Under the pieces are notes generated by a model that was not told the DNA's origin, made no database searches, and saw only the letters and a program-made list of their open reading frames with translations. From Megascapheus bottae (Eukaryota > Chordata > Mammalia > Rodentia > Geomyidae), in the NCBI GenBank assembly GCA_024803745.1, contig JANJXV010000151.1, forward strand, positions 1,178,001 through 1,242,000: a stretch of DNA of 64,000 bases, in the 5' to 3' direction. The position numbers and the translations under genes are program-made. This document shows, in pieces, positions 13,681 through 28,019 of this stretch (the stretch's first letter is position 1; every line of letters starts with the position of its first letter).

Positions 13681-16600
13681 CGGATCTGTGACTTCACTCA
13701 CCTCCATTCTATGACTTCACACTCCTCTATTCTATGACTTCCCACAACTCCTTTCTATGACTTCACCCACCTCTATTCTATAACTTCACACCTCCATTCT
13801 GACTTCACACACCTCCATTCTGTGACTTCACACACCTCCATTCTATGACTTCACACACCTCCATTCTATGACTTCACAAGTCTCCATTCTGTGACTTCCC
13901 ACACCTCCATTCTGAGTTCACACATCTCCATTCTGTGACTTCACACACCTCCCTTCTCACTTCACACACCTCCTTTCTGTGACTTCACACACCTCCATTG
14001 TGAGTTCACCCACTTCCATTCTGTGACTTCACACACCTCCATTCTGTTACTTCACACACCTCCATTCTGTGACTTCACACACCTCCATTCTATGACTTCA
14101 CACACCTCCATTCTATGAATTCACACACCTCCATTCTGTGACTTCACACACCTCCATTATATGACTTCACACACCTCTATTCTGTGACTTCACACATCTC
14201 CTTTCTGAGTTCACACAACTCCATTCTATGACTTCACACACCTGCATTGTGACTTCACCCACCTCCATTGTATGAGTTCACACACCTGCATTGTGACTTC
14301 ACACACCTCCATTCTATGACTTCACACATCTCCATTCTGACTTCACACACCTCCATGCTGTGACTTCACACAACTCCATTCTATGACTTCACACACCTCC
14401 ATTCTTTGACTTCACACACCTCCATTCTATGACTTCACACACCTCCACTGTGACTTCACAGAACTCCATTCTGTGACTTCACACACCTCCCTCTGTGACT
14501 TCACACACCTCCAATTTATGACTTCACACACTGCCAATCTATGACTTCACACACCTCCATTCTATGACTTCACACACCTGCATTCTGACTTCCCACACCT
14601 CCATTCTCTGACTTCACACCTCTATTCTATGACTTCACAAACCTCCATTCCATGACTTCATACACCTCCATTCTATGACTTCAAACACATTCATTCTTTA
14701 CTTCACACACCTCCATTTTGACTTCACACACCTTCATTCTGTGACTTCACACACATCCATTCTTTGACTTCACACACCACAATTTTGACTTCACACAAGT
14801 CCATTCATTGACTTCACACACCTCCATTCTCTGACTTCACACACCTCCATTTTGACTTCACACTCTTCCATTCTGTGACTTCACACACCTCCATTCTATG
14901 ACTTCACACACCTCCCTTCTATGAATTCACACACCTCCATTCTGTGACTTCACACACCTCCATTGTGAGTTCACCCACTTCCATTCTGTGTCTTCACACA
15001 CTTCCATTCTGTGACTTCACACGCCTCCATTATGTGACTTCACACACCTCCATTCTATGACTTCACACACCTCCCTTCTATGAATTCACACCCCTCCATT
15101 CTGTGACTTCACACACCTCCATTGTATGACTTCACACACCTCCATTCTGTGACTTCACACACCTCCATTCTCAGTTCACACACCTCCATTCTGTGACTTC
15201 ACACACCTCCATTCTGTGACTTCCACACCTCCATTCTATGACTTAACACACCTCCATTCTATGACTTCACACCCCTCCAATCTATGACTTCACACACCAC
15301 CATTCTGTGACTTCACACACCTCCATTCTATGACTTCACACACCTCCATTCTTTCACTTCACCACCTCCATTCTATGACTTCACACACCTCCATTCTATG
15401 ACTTCATACACCTGCATTGTGACTTCACCCACCTCAATTCTATGAGTTCACACACCTGCATTATGACTTCACACACATCCATTGTATGACTTCACACACC
15501 TCCATTCTATGACTTCACACATCTCCATTCTGACTTCACACACCTCCATTCTATGATTTCACACACTTCGATTCTATGACTTCACACACCTCCATTCTAT
15601 GACTTCACACGCCTCGTTTCTGAGTTGACACACCTGCTTTCTGTGATTTCACACACCTCCAATCTGGGTTCACACACCTCCAGTCTATGACTTCACACAC
15701 CTCCCTTCTTTGACATCAAAAACCACCATTCTATGACTTCACACACCTCCATTTTCACTTCACACACCTCCATTCTACGAGTTCACACACTTCCATTCTG
15801 CCTTCACCCACCTCCATTCTATGACTTCACTCTGCTGCCTTCTGACTTCACACACATCCATTTATGAATTGACACACCACCATTTTGACTTCACACACCT
15901 CCATTCTGTGACTTCACACACCTCCATTCTGTGACTTCACACACCTCCATTCTGTGACTTCACACACCTCCATTGTTTGACTTCAGACACCTCCATTCTT
16001 GGACTTCACACACATCCATTCCATGACTTCACACACCTCCATTTTATGAGTTCACACACCTCCATTCTTTGAGTTCACACACCTCCATTTTGACTTCACA
16101 CACCTCCATTCTGTGACTTCACACACCTCCATTCTGTGATTTCACACACCTCCATTCAGTGACTTCACACACCTCCACTGTTTGACTTCAGACACCTCCA
16201 TTCTTGGACTTCACACACCTCCATTCCATGACTTCACACACCTCCATTCTATGAGTTCACACACCTCCATTCTTTGAGTTCACACACCTCCATTTTGACT
16301 TCACACACCTCCATTCTGTAACTTCACACACTTCCATTGTGACGTCACACACCTCCATTCTACGAGTTCACAAACCTCCATTTTATGACTTCACACACCT
16401 CCATTCTGACTTCACACACCTGCATTCTATGACTTCACAGACCTCGAATCTGTGACTTCACTCACCTCCATTCTGTGAATTCACAAAACTCCATTCTATG
16501 ATTTCACACACCTCCATACTATGACTTCACACACCACCATCTATGACATCACACACCTCCATTCTGAGTTCACACAACTCCATTCGATGACTTCACACAC

Positions 16601-17160
16601 CTCCATTCTTACTTCACAAACCTCCATTCTATGACTTCACACTCTTCCATTCTATGACTTCACACCTCCATTCTGTGACTTCTCAAACCTCCATTTTGAG
16701 TTCCCACACCTCCATTCTGTGACTTCACACACCTCCATTCTATGACTTCACACACTTCCATTCTAGGACTTCACACACCTCCATTCTGTGACTTCACACA
16801 CCTCCATTCTTACTTCACACACCTCCATTCTATGACTTCACACACTTCCATTCTATGACTTCACACACCTCCATTCTATGACTTCACACACCTCCATTCT
16901 GTGACTTCACACACCTCCATCTATGACTTCAAACACCTCCATTCTGAGTTCACACACCTCCATTCTGTGACTTCACACACCTCCATTCTGACTTCACACA
17001 CCTCCAATATATGACTTCACACACCTCCATTCTGTGACTTCACACACTTCCATTGTGACGTCACACACCTCCATTCTATGAGTTCACACACATCCATTCT
17101 AGGACTTCACACTCCTCAATTCTGAAACCACACAGCTCCATTCTATGACTTCACAGACCT
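13681..17160 (+). repeat. Higher-order unit of 3480 bases, copy A2
   Basis: This unit aligns base for base with 17161-20640 at an offset of exactly 3480. Comparing matching lines by eye I find only two differences, both in the first 60 bases: CGGA against CGGG at the start, and GACTTCAC against GACTTGAC near 13719. Internal landmarks include CACACAAGTCC near 14793, GCTGCCTTCTGAC near 15835 and the full octamer TGACGTCA at 16340 and 17056. Confidence 0.9.
16340..16347. other. TGACGTCA octamer, one of a recurrent series
   Basis: The core sequence TGACTTCA of most monomers becomes the palindrome TGACGTCA in particular monomers. Examples are at 3931, 4716, 4804, 8149, 10097, 12860, 13576, 16340, 17056, 19820, 20536 and 25188. 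TGACGTCA is the known full cAMP-response element bound by CREB/ATF proteins. Here it is one substitution away from the satellite consensus and is copied along with the higher-order units, so function is only a possibility. Confidence 0.4.
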
Positions 17161-20100
17161 CGGGTCTGTGACTTCACTCACCTCCATTCTATGACTTGAC
17201 ACTCCTCTATTCTATGACTTCCCACAACTCCTTTCTATGACTTCACCCACCTCTATTCTATAACTTCACACCTCCATTCTGACTTCACACACCTCCATTC
17301 TGTGACTTCACACACCTCCATTCTATGACTTCACACACCTCCATTCTATGACTTCACAAGTCTCCATTCTGTGACTTCCCACACCTCCATTCTGAGTTCA
17401 CACATCTCCATTCTGTGACTTCACACACCTCCCTTCTCACTTCACACACCTCCTTTCTGTGACTTCACACACCTCCATTGTGAGTTCACCCACTTCCATT
17501 CTGTGACTTCACACACCTCCATTCTGTTACTTCACACACCTCCATTCTGTGACTTCACACACCTCCATTCTATGACTTCACACACCTCCATTCTATGAAT
17601 TCACACACCTCCATTCTGTGACTTCACACACCTCCATTATATGACTTCACACACCTCTATTCTGTGACTTCACACATCTCCTTTCTGAGTTCACACAACT
17701 CCATTCTATGACTTCACACACCTGCATTGTGACTTCACCCACCTCCATTGTATGAGTTCACACACCTGCATTGTGACTTCACACACCTCCATTCTATGAC
17801 TTCACACATCTCCATTCTGACTTCACACACCTCCATGCTGTGACTTCACACAACTCCATTCTATGACTTCACACACCTCCATTCTTTGACTTCACACACC
17901 TCCATTCTATGACTTCACACACCTCCACTGTGACTTCACAGAACTCCATTCTGTGACTTCACACACCTCCCTCTGTGACTTCACACACCTCCAATTTATG
18001 ACTTCACACACTGCCAATCTATGACTTCACACACCTCCATTCTATGACTTCACACACCTGCATTCTGACTTCCCACACCTCCATTCTCTGACTTCACACC
18101 TCTATTCTATGACTTCACAAACCTCCATTCCATGACTTCATACACCTCCATTCTATGACTTCAAACACATTCATTCTTTACTTCACACACCTCCATTTTG
18201 ACTTCACACACCTTCATTCTGTGACTTCACACACATCCATTCTTTGACTTCACACACCACAATTTTGACTTCACACAAGTCCATTCATTGACTTCACACA
18301 CCTCCATTCTCTGACTTCACACACCTCCATTTTGACTTCACACTCTTCCATTCTGTGACTTCACACACCTCCATTCTATGACTTCACACACCTCCCTTCT
18401 ATGAATTCACACACCTCCATTCTGTGACTTCACACACCTCCATTGTGAGTTCACCCACTTCCATTCTGTGTCTTCACACACTTCCATTCTGTGACTTCAC
18501 ACGCCTCCATTATGTGACTTCACACACCTCCATTCTATGACTTCACACACCTCCCTTCTATGAATTCACACCCCTCCATTCTGTGACTTCACACACCTCC
18601 ATTGTATGACTTCACACACCTCCATTCTGTGACTTCACACACCTCCATTCTCAGTTCACACACCTCCATTCTGTGACTTCACACACCTCCATTCTGTGAC
18701 TTCCACACCTCCATTCTATGACTTAACACACCTCCATTCTATGACTTCACACCCCTCCAATCTATGACTTCACACACCACCATTCTGTGACTTCACACAC
18801 CTCCATTCTATGACTTCACACACCTCCATTCTTTCACTTCACCACCTCCATTCTATGACTTCACACACCTCCATTCTATGACTTCATACACCTGCATTGT
18901 GACTTCACCCACCTCAATTCTATGAGTTCACACACCTGCATTATGACTTCACACACATCCATTGTATGACTTCACACACCTCCATTCTATGACTTCACAC
19001 ATCTCCATTCTGACTTCACACACCTCCATTCTATGATTTCACACACTTCGATTCTATGACTTCACACACCTCCATTCTATGACTTCACACGCCTCGTTTC
19101 TGAGTTGACACACCTGCTTTCTGTGATTTCACACACCTCCAATCTGGGTTCACACACCTCCAGTCTATGACTTCACACACCTCCCTTCTTTGACATCAAA
19201 AACCACCATTCTATGACTTCACACACCTCCATTTTCACTTCACACACCTCCATTCTACGAGTTCACACACTTCCATTCTGCCTTCACCCACCTCCATTCT
19301 ATGACTTCACTCTGCTGCCTTCTGACTTCACACACATCCATTTATGAATTGACACACCACCATTTTGACTTCACACACCTCCATTCTGTGACTTCACACA
19401 CCTCCATTCTGTGACTTCACACACCTCCATTCTGTGACTTCACACACCTCCATTGTTTGACTTCAGACACCTCCATTCTTGGACTTCACACACATCCATT
19501 CCATGACTTCACACACCTCCATTTTATGAGTTCACACACCTCCATTCTTTGAGTTCACACACCTCCATTTTGACTTCACACACCTCCATTCTGTGACTTC
19601 ACACACCTCCATTCTGTGATTTCACACACCTCCATTCAGTGACTTCACACACCTCCACTGTTTGACTTCAGACACCTCCATTCTTGGACTTCACACACCT
19701 CCATTCCATGACTTCACACACCTCCATTCTATGAGTTCACACACCTCCATTCTTTGAGTTCACACACCTCCATTTTGACTTCACACACCTCCATTCTGTA
19801 ACTTCACACACTTCCATTGTGACGTCACACACCTCCATTCTACGAGTTCACAAACCTCCATTTTATGACTTCACACACCTCCATTCTGACTTCACACACC
19901 TGCATTCTATGACTTCACAGACCTCGAATCTGTGACTTCACTCACCTCCATTCTGTGAATTCACAAAACTCCATTCTATGATTTCACACACCTCCATACT
20001 ATGACTTCACACACCACCATCTATGACATCACACACCTCCATTCTGAGTTCACACAACTCCATTCGATGACTTCACACACCTCCATTCTTACTTCACAAA

Positions 20101-20640
20101 CCTCCATTCTATGACTTCACACTCTTCCATTCTATGACTTCACACCTCCATTCTGTGACTTCTCAAACCTCCATTTTGAGTTCCCACACCTCCATTCTGT
20201 GACTTCACACACCTCCATTCTATGACTTCACACACTTCCATTCTAGGACTTCACACACCTCCATTCTGTGACTTCACACACCTCCATTCTTACTTCACAC
20301 ACCTCCATTCTATGACTTCACACACTTCCATTCTATGACTTCACACACCTCCATTCTATGACTTCACACACCTCCATTCTGTGACTTCACACACCTCCAT
20401 CTATGACTTCAAACACCTCCATTCTGAGTTCACACACCTCCATTCTGTGACTTCACACACCTCCATTCTGACTTCACACACCTCCAATATATGACTTCAC
20501 ACACCTCCATTCTGTGACTTCACACACTTCCATTGTGACGTCACACACCTCCATTCTATGAGTTCACACACATCCATTCTAGGACTTCACACTCCTCAAT
20601 TCTGAAACCACACAGCTCCATTCTATGACTTCACAGACCT
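17161..20640 (+). repeat. Higher-order unit of 3480 bases, copy A3
   Basis: Nearly identical to A2. Its first bases (CGGG, GACTTGAC) match the starts at 1, 20641 and 26009 instead of A2, so the unit start and unit body have different closest relatives. This is what repeated unequal exchange or gene conversion between neighbouring units would leave. Its body from 17360 onward is repeated at 22751-26008. Confidence 0.9.
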
Positions 20641-22750
20641 CGGGTCTGTGACTTCACTCACCTCCATTCTATGACTTGACACTCCTCTATTCTATGACTT
20701 CCCACAACTCCTTTCTATGACTTCACCCACCTCTATTCTATAACTTCACACCTCCATTCTGACTTCACACACCTCCATTCTGTGACTTCACACACCTCCA
20801 TTCTATGACTTCACACACCTCCATTCTATGACTTCACAAGTCTCCATTCTGTGACTTCCCACACCTCCATTCTGAGTTCACACATCTCCATTCTGTGACT
20901 TCACACACCTCCCTTCTCACTTCACACACCTCCTTTCTGTGACTTCACACACCTCCATTGTGAGTTCACCCACTTCCATTCTGTGACTTCACACACCTCC
21001 ATTCTGTTACTTCACACACCTCCATTCTGTGACTTCACACACCTCCATTCTATGACTTCACACACCTCCATTCTATGAATTCACACACCTCCATTCTGTG
21101 ACTCCACACACCTCCATTATATGACTTCACACACCTCTATTCTGTGACTTCACACATCTCCTTTCTGAGTTCACACAACTCCATTCTATGACTTCACACA
21201 CCTGCATTGTGACTTCACCCACCTCCATTGTATGAGTTCACACACCTGCATTGTGACTTCACACACCTCCATTCTATGACTTCACACATCTCCATTCTGA
21301 CTTCACACACCTCCATGCTGTGACTTCACAACTCCATTCTATGACTTCACACACCTCCATTCTTTGACTTCACACACCTCCATTCTATGACTTCACACAC
21401 CTCCACTGTGACTTCACAGAACTCCATTCTGTGACTTCACACACCTCCCTCTGTGACTTCACACACCTCCAATTTATGACTTCACACACTTCCAATCTAT
21501 GACTTCACACACCTCCATTCTATGACTTCACACACCTGCATTCTGACTTCCCACACCTCCATTCTCTGACTTCACACCTCTATTCTATGACTTCACAAAC
21601 CTCCATTCCATGACTTCATACACCTCCATTCTATGACTTCAAACACATCCATTCTTTACTTCACACACCTCCATTTTGACTTCACACACCTCCATTCTGT
21701 GACTTCACACACATCCATTCTTTGACTTCACACACCACAATTTTGACTTCACACAAGTCCATTCATTGACTTCACACACCTCCATTCTCTGACTTCACAC
21801 ACCTCCATTTTGACTTCACACTCTTCCATTCTGTGACTTCACACACCTCCATTCTATGACTTCACACACCTCCCTTCTATGAATTCACACACCTCCATTC
21901 TGTGACTTCACACACCTCCATTGTGAGTTCACCCACTTCCATTCTGTGTCTTCACACACTTCCATTCTGTGACTTCACACGCCTCCATTATGTGACTTCA
22001 CACACCTCCATTCTATGACTTCACACACCTCCCTTCTATGAATTCACACCCCTCCATTCTGTGACTTCACACACCTCCATTGTATGACTTCACACACCTC
22101 CATTCTGTGACTTCACACACCTCCATTCTCAGTTCACACACCTCCATTCTGTGACTTCACACACCTCCATTCTGTGACTTCCACACCTCCATTCTATGTC
22201 TTAACACACCTCCATTCTATGACTTCACACCCCTCCAATCTATGACTTCACACACCACCATTCTGTGACTTCACACACCTCCATTCTATGACTTCACACA
22301 CCTCCATTCTTTCACTTCACCACCTCCATTCTATGACTTCACACACCTCCATTCTATGACTTCATACACCTGCATTGTGACTTCACCCACCTCAATTCTA
22401 TGAGTTCACACACTTGCATTATGACTTCACACACATCCGTTGTATGACTTCACACACCTCCATTCTATGACTTCACACATCTCCATTCTGACTTCACACA
22501 CCTGCTTTCTGTGATTTCACACACCTCCATTCTGTGACTTCACACACCTCCACTGTTTGACTTCAGACACCTCCATTCTTGGACTTCACACACCTCCATT
22601 CCATGACTTCACACACCTCCATTCTACGAGTTCACAAACCTCCATTTTATGACTTCACACACCTCCATTCTGACTTCACACACCTGCATTCTATGACTTC
22701 ACAGACCTCGAATCTGTGACTTCACTCACCTCCATTCTGTGAATTCACAA
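20641..22750 (+). repeat. 5'-part of a long-type unit, cut off at a junction
   Basis: This segment follows 1-2100 and 26009-28113 (offset 5368 to the latter) and not the preceding A units. Shared rare variants are ACTCCACACA near 21101, TCTTAACACACC near 22198, CACTTGCATT near 22411 and CATCCGTTG near 22434. It shares with 26009 onward a two-base loss (TTCACAACTCC near 21325) that copy 1 lacks, so these two are sisters. It also has the 493-base internal loss. It stops abruptly near 22750. Confidence 0.85.
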
Positions 22751-22760
22751 GTCTCCATTC
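22741..22760 (+). other. Recombination junction between two unit phases
   Basis: Left of the junction the sequence is GTGAATTCACAA, which in every intact unit continues AACTCC. Here it continues GTCTCCATTCTGTGAC, the sequence found near position 200 of an A unit (17360). The bases CACAA are common to both parents, so the exact crossover point cannot be placed within them. The join moves unit phase backwards by about 2.6 kb. Confidence 0.85.
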
Positions 22761-25700
22761 TGTGACTTCCCACACCTCCATTCTGAGTTCACACATCTCC
22801 ATTCTGTGACTTCACACACCTCCCTTCTCACTTCACACACCTCCTTTCTGTGACTTCACACACCTCCATTGTGAGTTCACCCACTTCCATTCTGTGACTT
22901 CACACACCTCCATTCTGTTACTTCACACACCTCCATTCTGTGACTTCACACACCTCCATTCTATGACTTCACACACCTCCAATCTATGAATTCACACACC
23001 TCCATTCTGTGACTTCACACACCTCCATTATATGACTTCACACACCTCTATTCTGTGACTTCACACATCTCCTTTCTGAGTTCACACAACTCCATTCTAT
23101 GACTTCACACACCTGCATTGTGACTTCACCCACCTCCATTGTATGAGTTCACACACCTGCATTGTGACTTCACACACCTCCATTCTATGACTTCACACAT
23201 CTCCATTCTGACTTCACACACCTCCATGCTGTGACTTCACACAACTCCATTCTATGACTTCACACACCTCCATTCTTTGACTTCACACACCTCCATTCTA
23301 TGACTTCACACACCTCCACTGTGACTTCACAGAACTCCATTCTGTGACTTCACACACCTCCCTCTGTGACTTCACACACCTCCAATTTATGACTTCACAC
23401 ACTGCCAATCTATGACTTCACACACCTCCATTCTATGACTTCACACACCTGCATTCTGACTTCCCACACCTCCATTCTCTGACTTCACACCTCTATTCTA
23501 TGACTTCACAAACCTCCATTCCATGACTTCATACACCTCCATTCTATGACTTCAAACACATTCATTCTTTACTTCACACACCTCCATTTTGACTTCACAC
23601 ACCTTCATTCTGTGACTTCACACACATCCATTCTTTGACTTCACACACCACAATTTTGACTTCACACAAGTCCATTCATTGACTTCACACACCTCCATTC
23701 TCTGACTTCACACACCTCCATTTTGACTTCACACTCTTCCATTCTGTGACTTCACACACCTCCATTCTATGACTTCACACACCTCCCTTCTATGAATTCA
23801 CACACCTCCATTCTGTGACTTCACACACCTCCATTGTGAGTTCACCCACTTCCATTCTGTGTCTTCACACACTTCCATTCTGTGACTTCACACGCCTCCA
23901 TTCTATGACTTCACACACCTCCCTTCTATGAATTCACACCCCTCCATTCTGTGACTTCACACACCTCCATTGTATGACTTCACACACCTCCATTCTGTGA
24001 CTTCACACACCTCCATTCTCAGTTCACACACCTCCATTCTGTGACTTCACACACCTCCATTCTGTGACTTCCACACCTCCATTCTATGACTTAACACACC
24101 TCCATTCTATGACTTCACACCCCTCCAATCTATGACTTCACACACCACCATTCTGTGACTTCACACACCTCCATTCTATGACTTCACACACCTCCATTCT
24201 TTCACTTCACCACCTCCATTCTATGACTTCACACACCTCCATTCTATGACTTCATACACCTGCATTGTGACTTCACCCACCTCAATTCTATGAGTTCACA
24301 CACCTGCATTATGACTTCACACACATCCATTGTATGACTTCACACACCTCCATTCTATGACTTCACACATCTCCATTCTGACTTCACACACCTCCATTCT
24401 ATGATTTCACACACTTCGATTCTATGACTTCACACACCTCCATTCTATGACTTCACACGCCTCGTTTCTGAGTTGACACACCTGCTTTCTGTGATTTCAC
24501 ACACCTCCAATCTGGGTTCACACACCTCCAGTCTATGACTTCACACACCTCCCTTCTTTGACATCAAAAACCACCATTCTATGACTTCACACACCTCCAT
24601 TTTCACTTCACACACCTCCATTCTACGAGTTCACACACTTCCATTCTGCCTTCACCCACCTCCATTCTATGACTTCACTCTGCTGCCTTCTGACTTCACA
24701 CACATCCATTTATGAATTGACACACCACCATTTTGACTTCACACACCTCCATTCTGTGACTTCACACACCTCCATTCTGTGACTTCACACACCTCCATTC
24801 TGTGACTTCACACACCTCCATTGTTTGACTTCAGACACCTCCATTCTTGGACTTCACACACATCCATTCCATGACTTCACACACCTCCATTTTATGAGTT
24901 CACACACCTCCATTCTTTGAGTTCACACACCTCCATTTTGACTTCACACACCTCCATTCTGTGACTTCACACACCTCCATTCTGTGATTTCACACACCTC
25001 CATTCAGTGACTTCACACACCTCCACTGTTTGACTTCAGACACCTCCATTCTTGGACTTCACACACCTCCATTCCATGACTTCACACACCTCCATTCTAT
25101 GAGTTCACACACCTCCATTCTTTGAGTTCACACACCTCCATTTTGACTTCACACACCTCCATTCTGTAACTTCACACACTTCCATTGTGACGTCACACAC
25201 CTCCATTCTACGAGTTCACAAACCTCCATTTTATGACTTCACACACCTCCATTCTGACTTCACACACCTGCATTCTATGACTTCACAGACCTCGAATCTG
25301 TGACTTCACTCACCTCCATTCTGTGAATTCACAAAACTCCATTCTATGATTTCACACACCTCCATACTATGACTTCACACACCACCATCTATGACATCAC
25401 ACACCTCCATTCTGAGTTCACACAACTCCATTCGATGACTTCACACACCTCCATTCTTACTTCACAAACCTCCATTCTATGACTTCACACTCTTCCATTC
25501 TATGACTTCACACCTCCATTCTGTGACTTCTCAAACCTCCATTTTGAGTTCCCACACCTCCATTCTGTGACTTCACACACCTCCATTCTATGACTTCACA
25601 CACTTCCATTCTAGGACTTCACACACCTCCATTCTGTGACTTCACACACCTCCATTCTTACTTCACACACCTCCATTCTATGACTTCACACACTTCCATT

Positions 25701-26008
25701 CTATGACTTCACACACCTCCATTCTATGACTTCACACACCTCCATTCTGTGACTTCACACACCTCCATCTATGACTTCAAACACCTCCATTCTGAGTTCA
25801 CACACCTCCATTCTGTGACTTCACACACCTCCATTCTGACTTCACACACCTCCAATATATGACTTCACACACCTCCATTCTGTGACTTCACACACTTCCA
25901 TTGTGACGTCACACACCTCCATTCTATGAGTTCACACACATCCATTCTAGGACTTCACACTCCTCAATTCTGAAACCACACAGCTCCATTCTATGACTTC
26001 ACAGACCT
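22751..26008 (+). repeat. 3'-part of a 3480-type unit, copy A4
   Basis: Collinear with 17360-20640, starting at offset 5391 and ending at offset 5368. The 23-base change is one lost monomer near 23900, where the CATTATGTG monomer present near 18511 is missing. A private substitution occurs near 22981 (CAATCTATG for CATTCTATG). Otherwise the matching lines look the same, including CTGCCAATC and CATTCAGTG. Confidence 0.85.
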
Positions 26009-28019
26009 CGGGTCTGTGACTTCACTCACCTCCATTCTATGACTTGACACTCCTCTATTCTATGACTTCCCACAACTCCTTTCTATGACTTCACCCACCT
26101 CTATTCTATAACTTCACACCTCCATTCTGACTTCACACACCTCCATTCTGTGACTTCACACACCTCCATTCTATGACTTCACACACCTCCATTCTATGAC
26201 TTCACAAGTCTCCATTCTGTGACTTCCCACACCTCCATTCTGAGTTCACACATCTCCATTCTGTGACTTCACACACCTCCCTTCTCACTTCACACACCTC
26301 CTTTCTGTGACTTCACACACCTCCATTGTGAGTTCACCCACTTCCATTCTGTGACTTCACACACCTCCATTCTGTTACTTCACACACCTCCATTCTGTGA
26401 CTTCACACACCTCCATTCTATGACTTCACACACCTCCATTCTATGAATTCACACACCTCCATTCTGTGACTCCACACACCTCCATTATATGACTTCACAC
26501 ACCTCTATTCTGTGACTTCACACATCTCCTTTCTGAGTTCACACAACTCCATTCTATGACTTCACACACCTGCATTGTGACTTCACCCACCTCCATTGTA
26601 TGAGTTCACACACCTGCATTGTGACTTCACACACCTCCATTCTATGACTTCACACATCTCCATTCTGACTTCACACACCTCCATGCTGTGACTTCACAAC
26701 TCCATTCTATGACTTCACACACCTCCATTCTTTGACTTCACACACCTCCATTCTATGACTTCACACACCTCCACTGTGACTTCACAGAACTCCATTCTGT
26801 GACTTCACACACCTCCCTCTGTGACTTCACACACCTCCAATTTATGACTTCACACACTTCCAATCTATGACTTCACACACCTCCATTCTATGACTTCACA
26901 CACCTGCATTCTGACTTCCCACACCTCCATTCTCTGACTTCACACCTCTATTCTATGACTTCACAAACCTCCATTCCATGACTTCATACACCTCCATTCT
27001 ATGACTTCAAACACATCCATTCTTTACTTCACACACCTCCATTTTGACTTCACACACCTCCATTCTGTGACTTCACACACATCCATTCTTTGACTTCACA
27101 CACCACAATTTTGACTTCACACAAGTCCATTCATTGACTTCACACACCTCCATTCTCTGACTTCACACACCTCCATTTTGACTTCACACTCTTCCATTCT
27201 GTGACTTCACACACCTCCATTCTATGACTTCACACACCTCCCTTCTATGAATTCACACACCTCCATTCTGTGACTTCACACACCTCCATTGTGAGTTCAC
27301 CCACTTCCATTCTGTGTCTTCACACACTTCCATTCTGTGACTTCACACGCCTCCATTATGTGACTTCACACACCTCCATTCTATGACTTCACACACCTCC
27401 CTTCTATGAATTCACACCCCTCCATTCTGTGACTTCACACACCTCCATTGTATGACTTCACACACCTCCATTCTGTGACTTCACACACCTCCATTCTCAG
27501 TTCACACACCTCCATTCTGTGACTTCACACACCTCCATTCTGTGACTTCCACACCTCCATTCTATGTCTTAACACACCTCCATTCTATGACTTCACACCC
27601 CTCCAATCTATGACTTCACACACCACCATTCTGTGACTTCACACACCTCCATTCTATGACTTCACACACCTCCATTCTTTCACTTCACCACCTCCATTCT
27701 ATGACTTCACACACCTCCATTCTATGACTTCATACACCTGCATTGTGACTTCACCCACCTCAATTCTATGAGTTCACACACTTGCATTATGACTTCACAC
27801 ACATCCGTTGTATGACTTCACACACCTCCATTCTATGACTTCACACATCTCCATTCTGACTTCACACACCTGCTTTCTGTGATTTCACACACCTCCATTC
27901 TGTGACTTCACACACCTCCACTGTTTGACTTCAGACACCTCCATTCTTGGACTTCACACACCTCCATTCCATGACTTCACACACCTCCATTCTACGAGTT
28001 CACAAACCTCCATTTTATG
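26009..28019 (+). repeat. Start of a second long-type unit
   Basis: The CGGGTCTG marker at 26009 begins a segment matching 20641-22745 at offset 5368 and 1-2100 at about 26008. The two-base loss near 26698 (TTCACAACTCC) is shared only with the 20641 copy. Together, 20641-26008 forms a 5368-base tandem unit whose next copy begins here; unlike the first, this copy runs on without the 22750 junction. Confidence 0.85.

Noticed and set aside
22741..22760. Transposon insertion site at the break in unit order.
   Set aside because: No foreign sequence is present; both sides are satellite monomers found intact elsewhere in the window.
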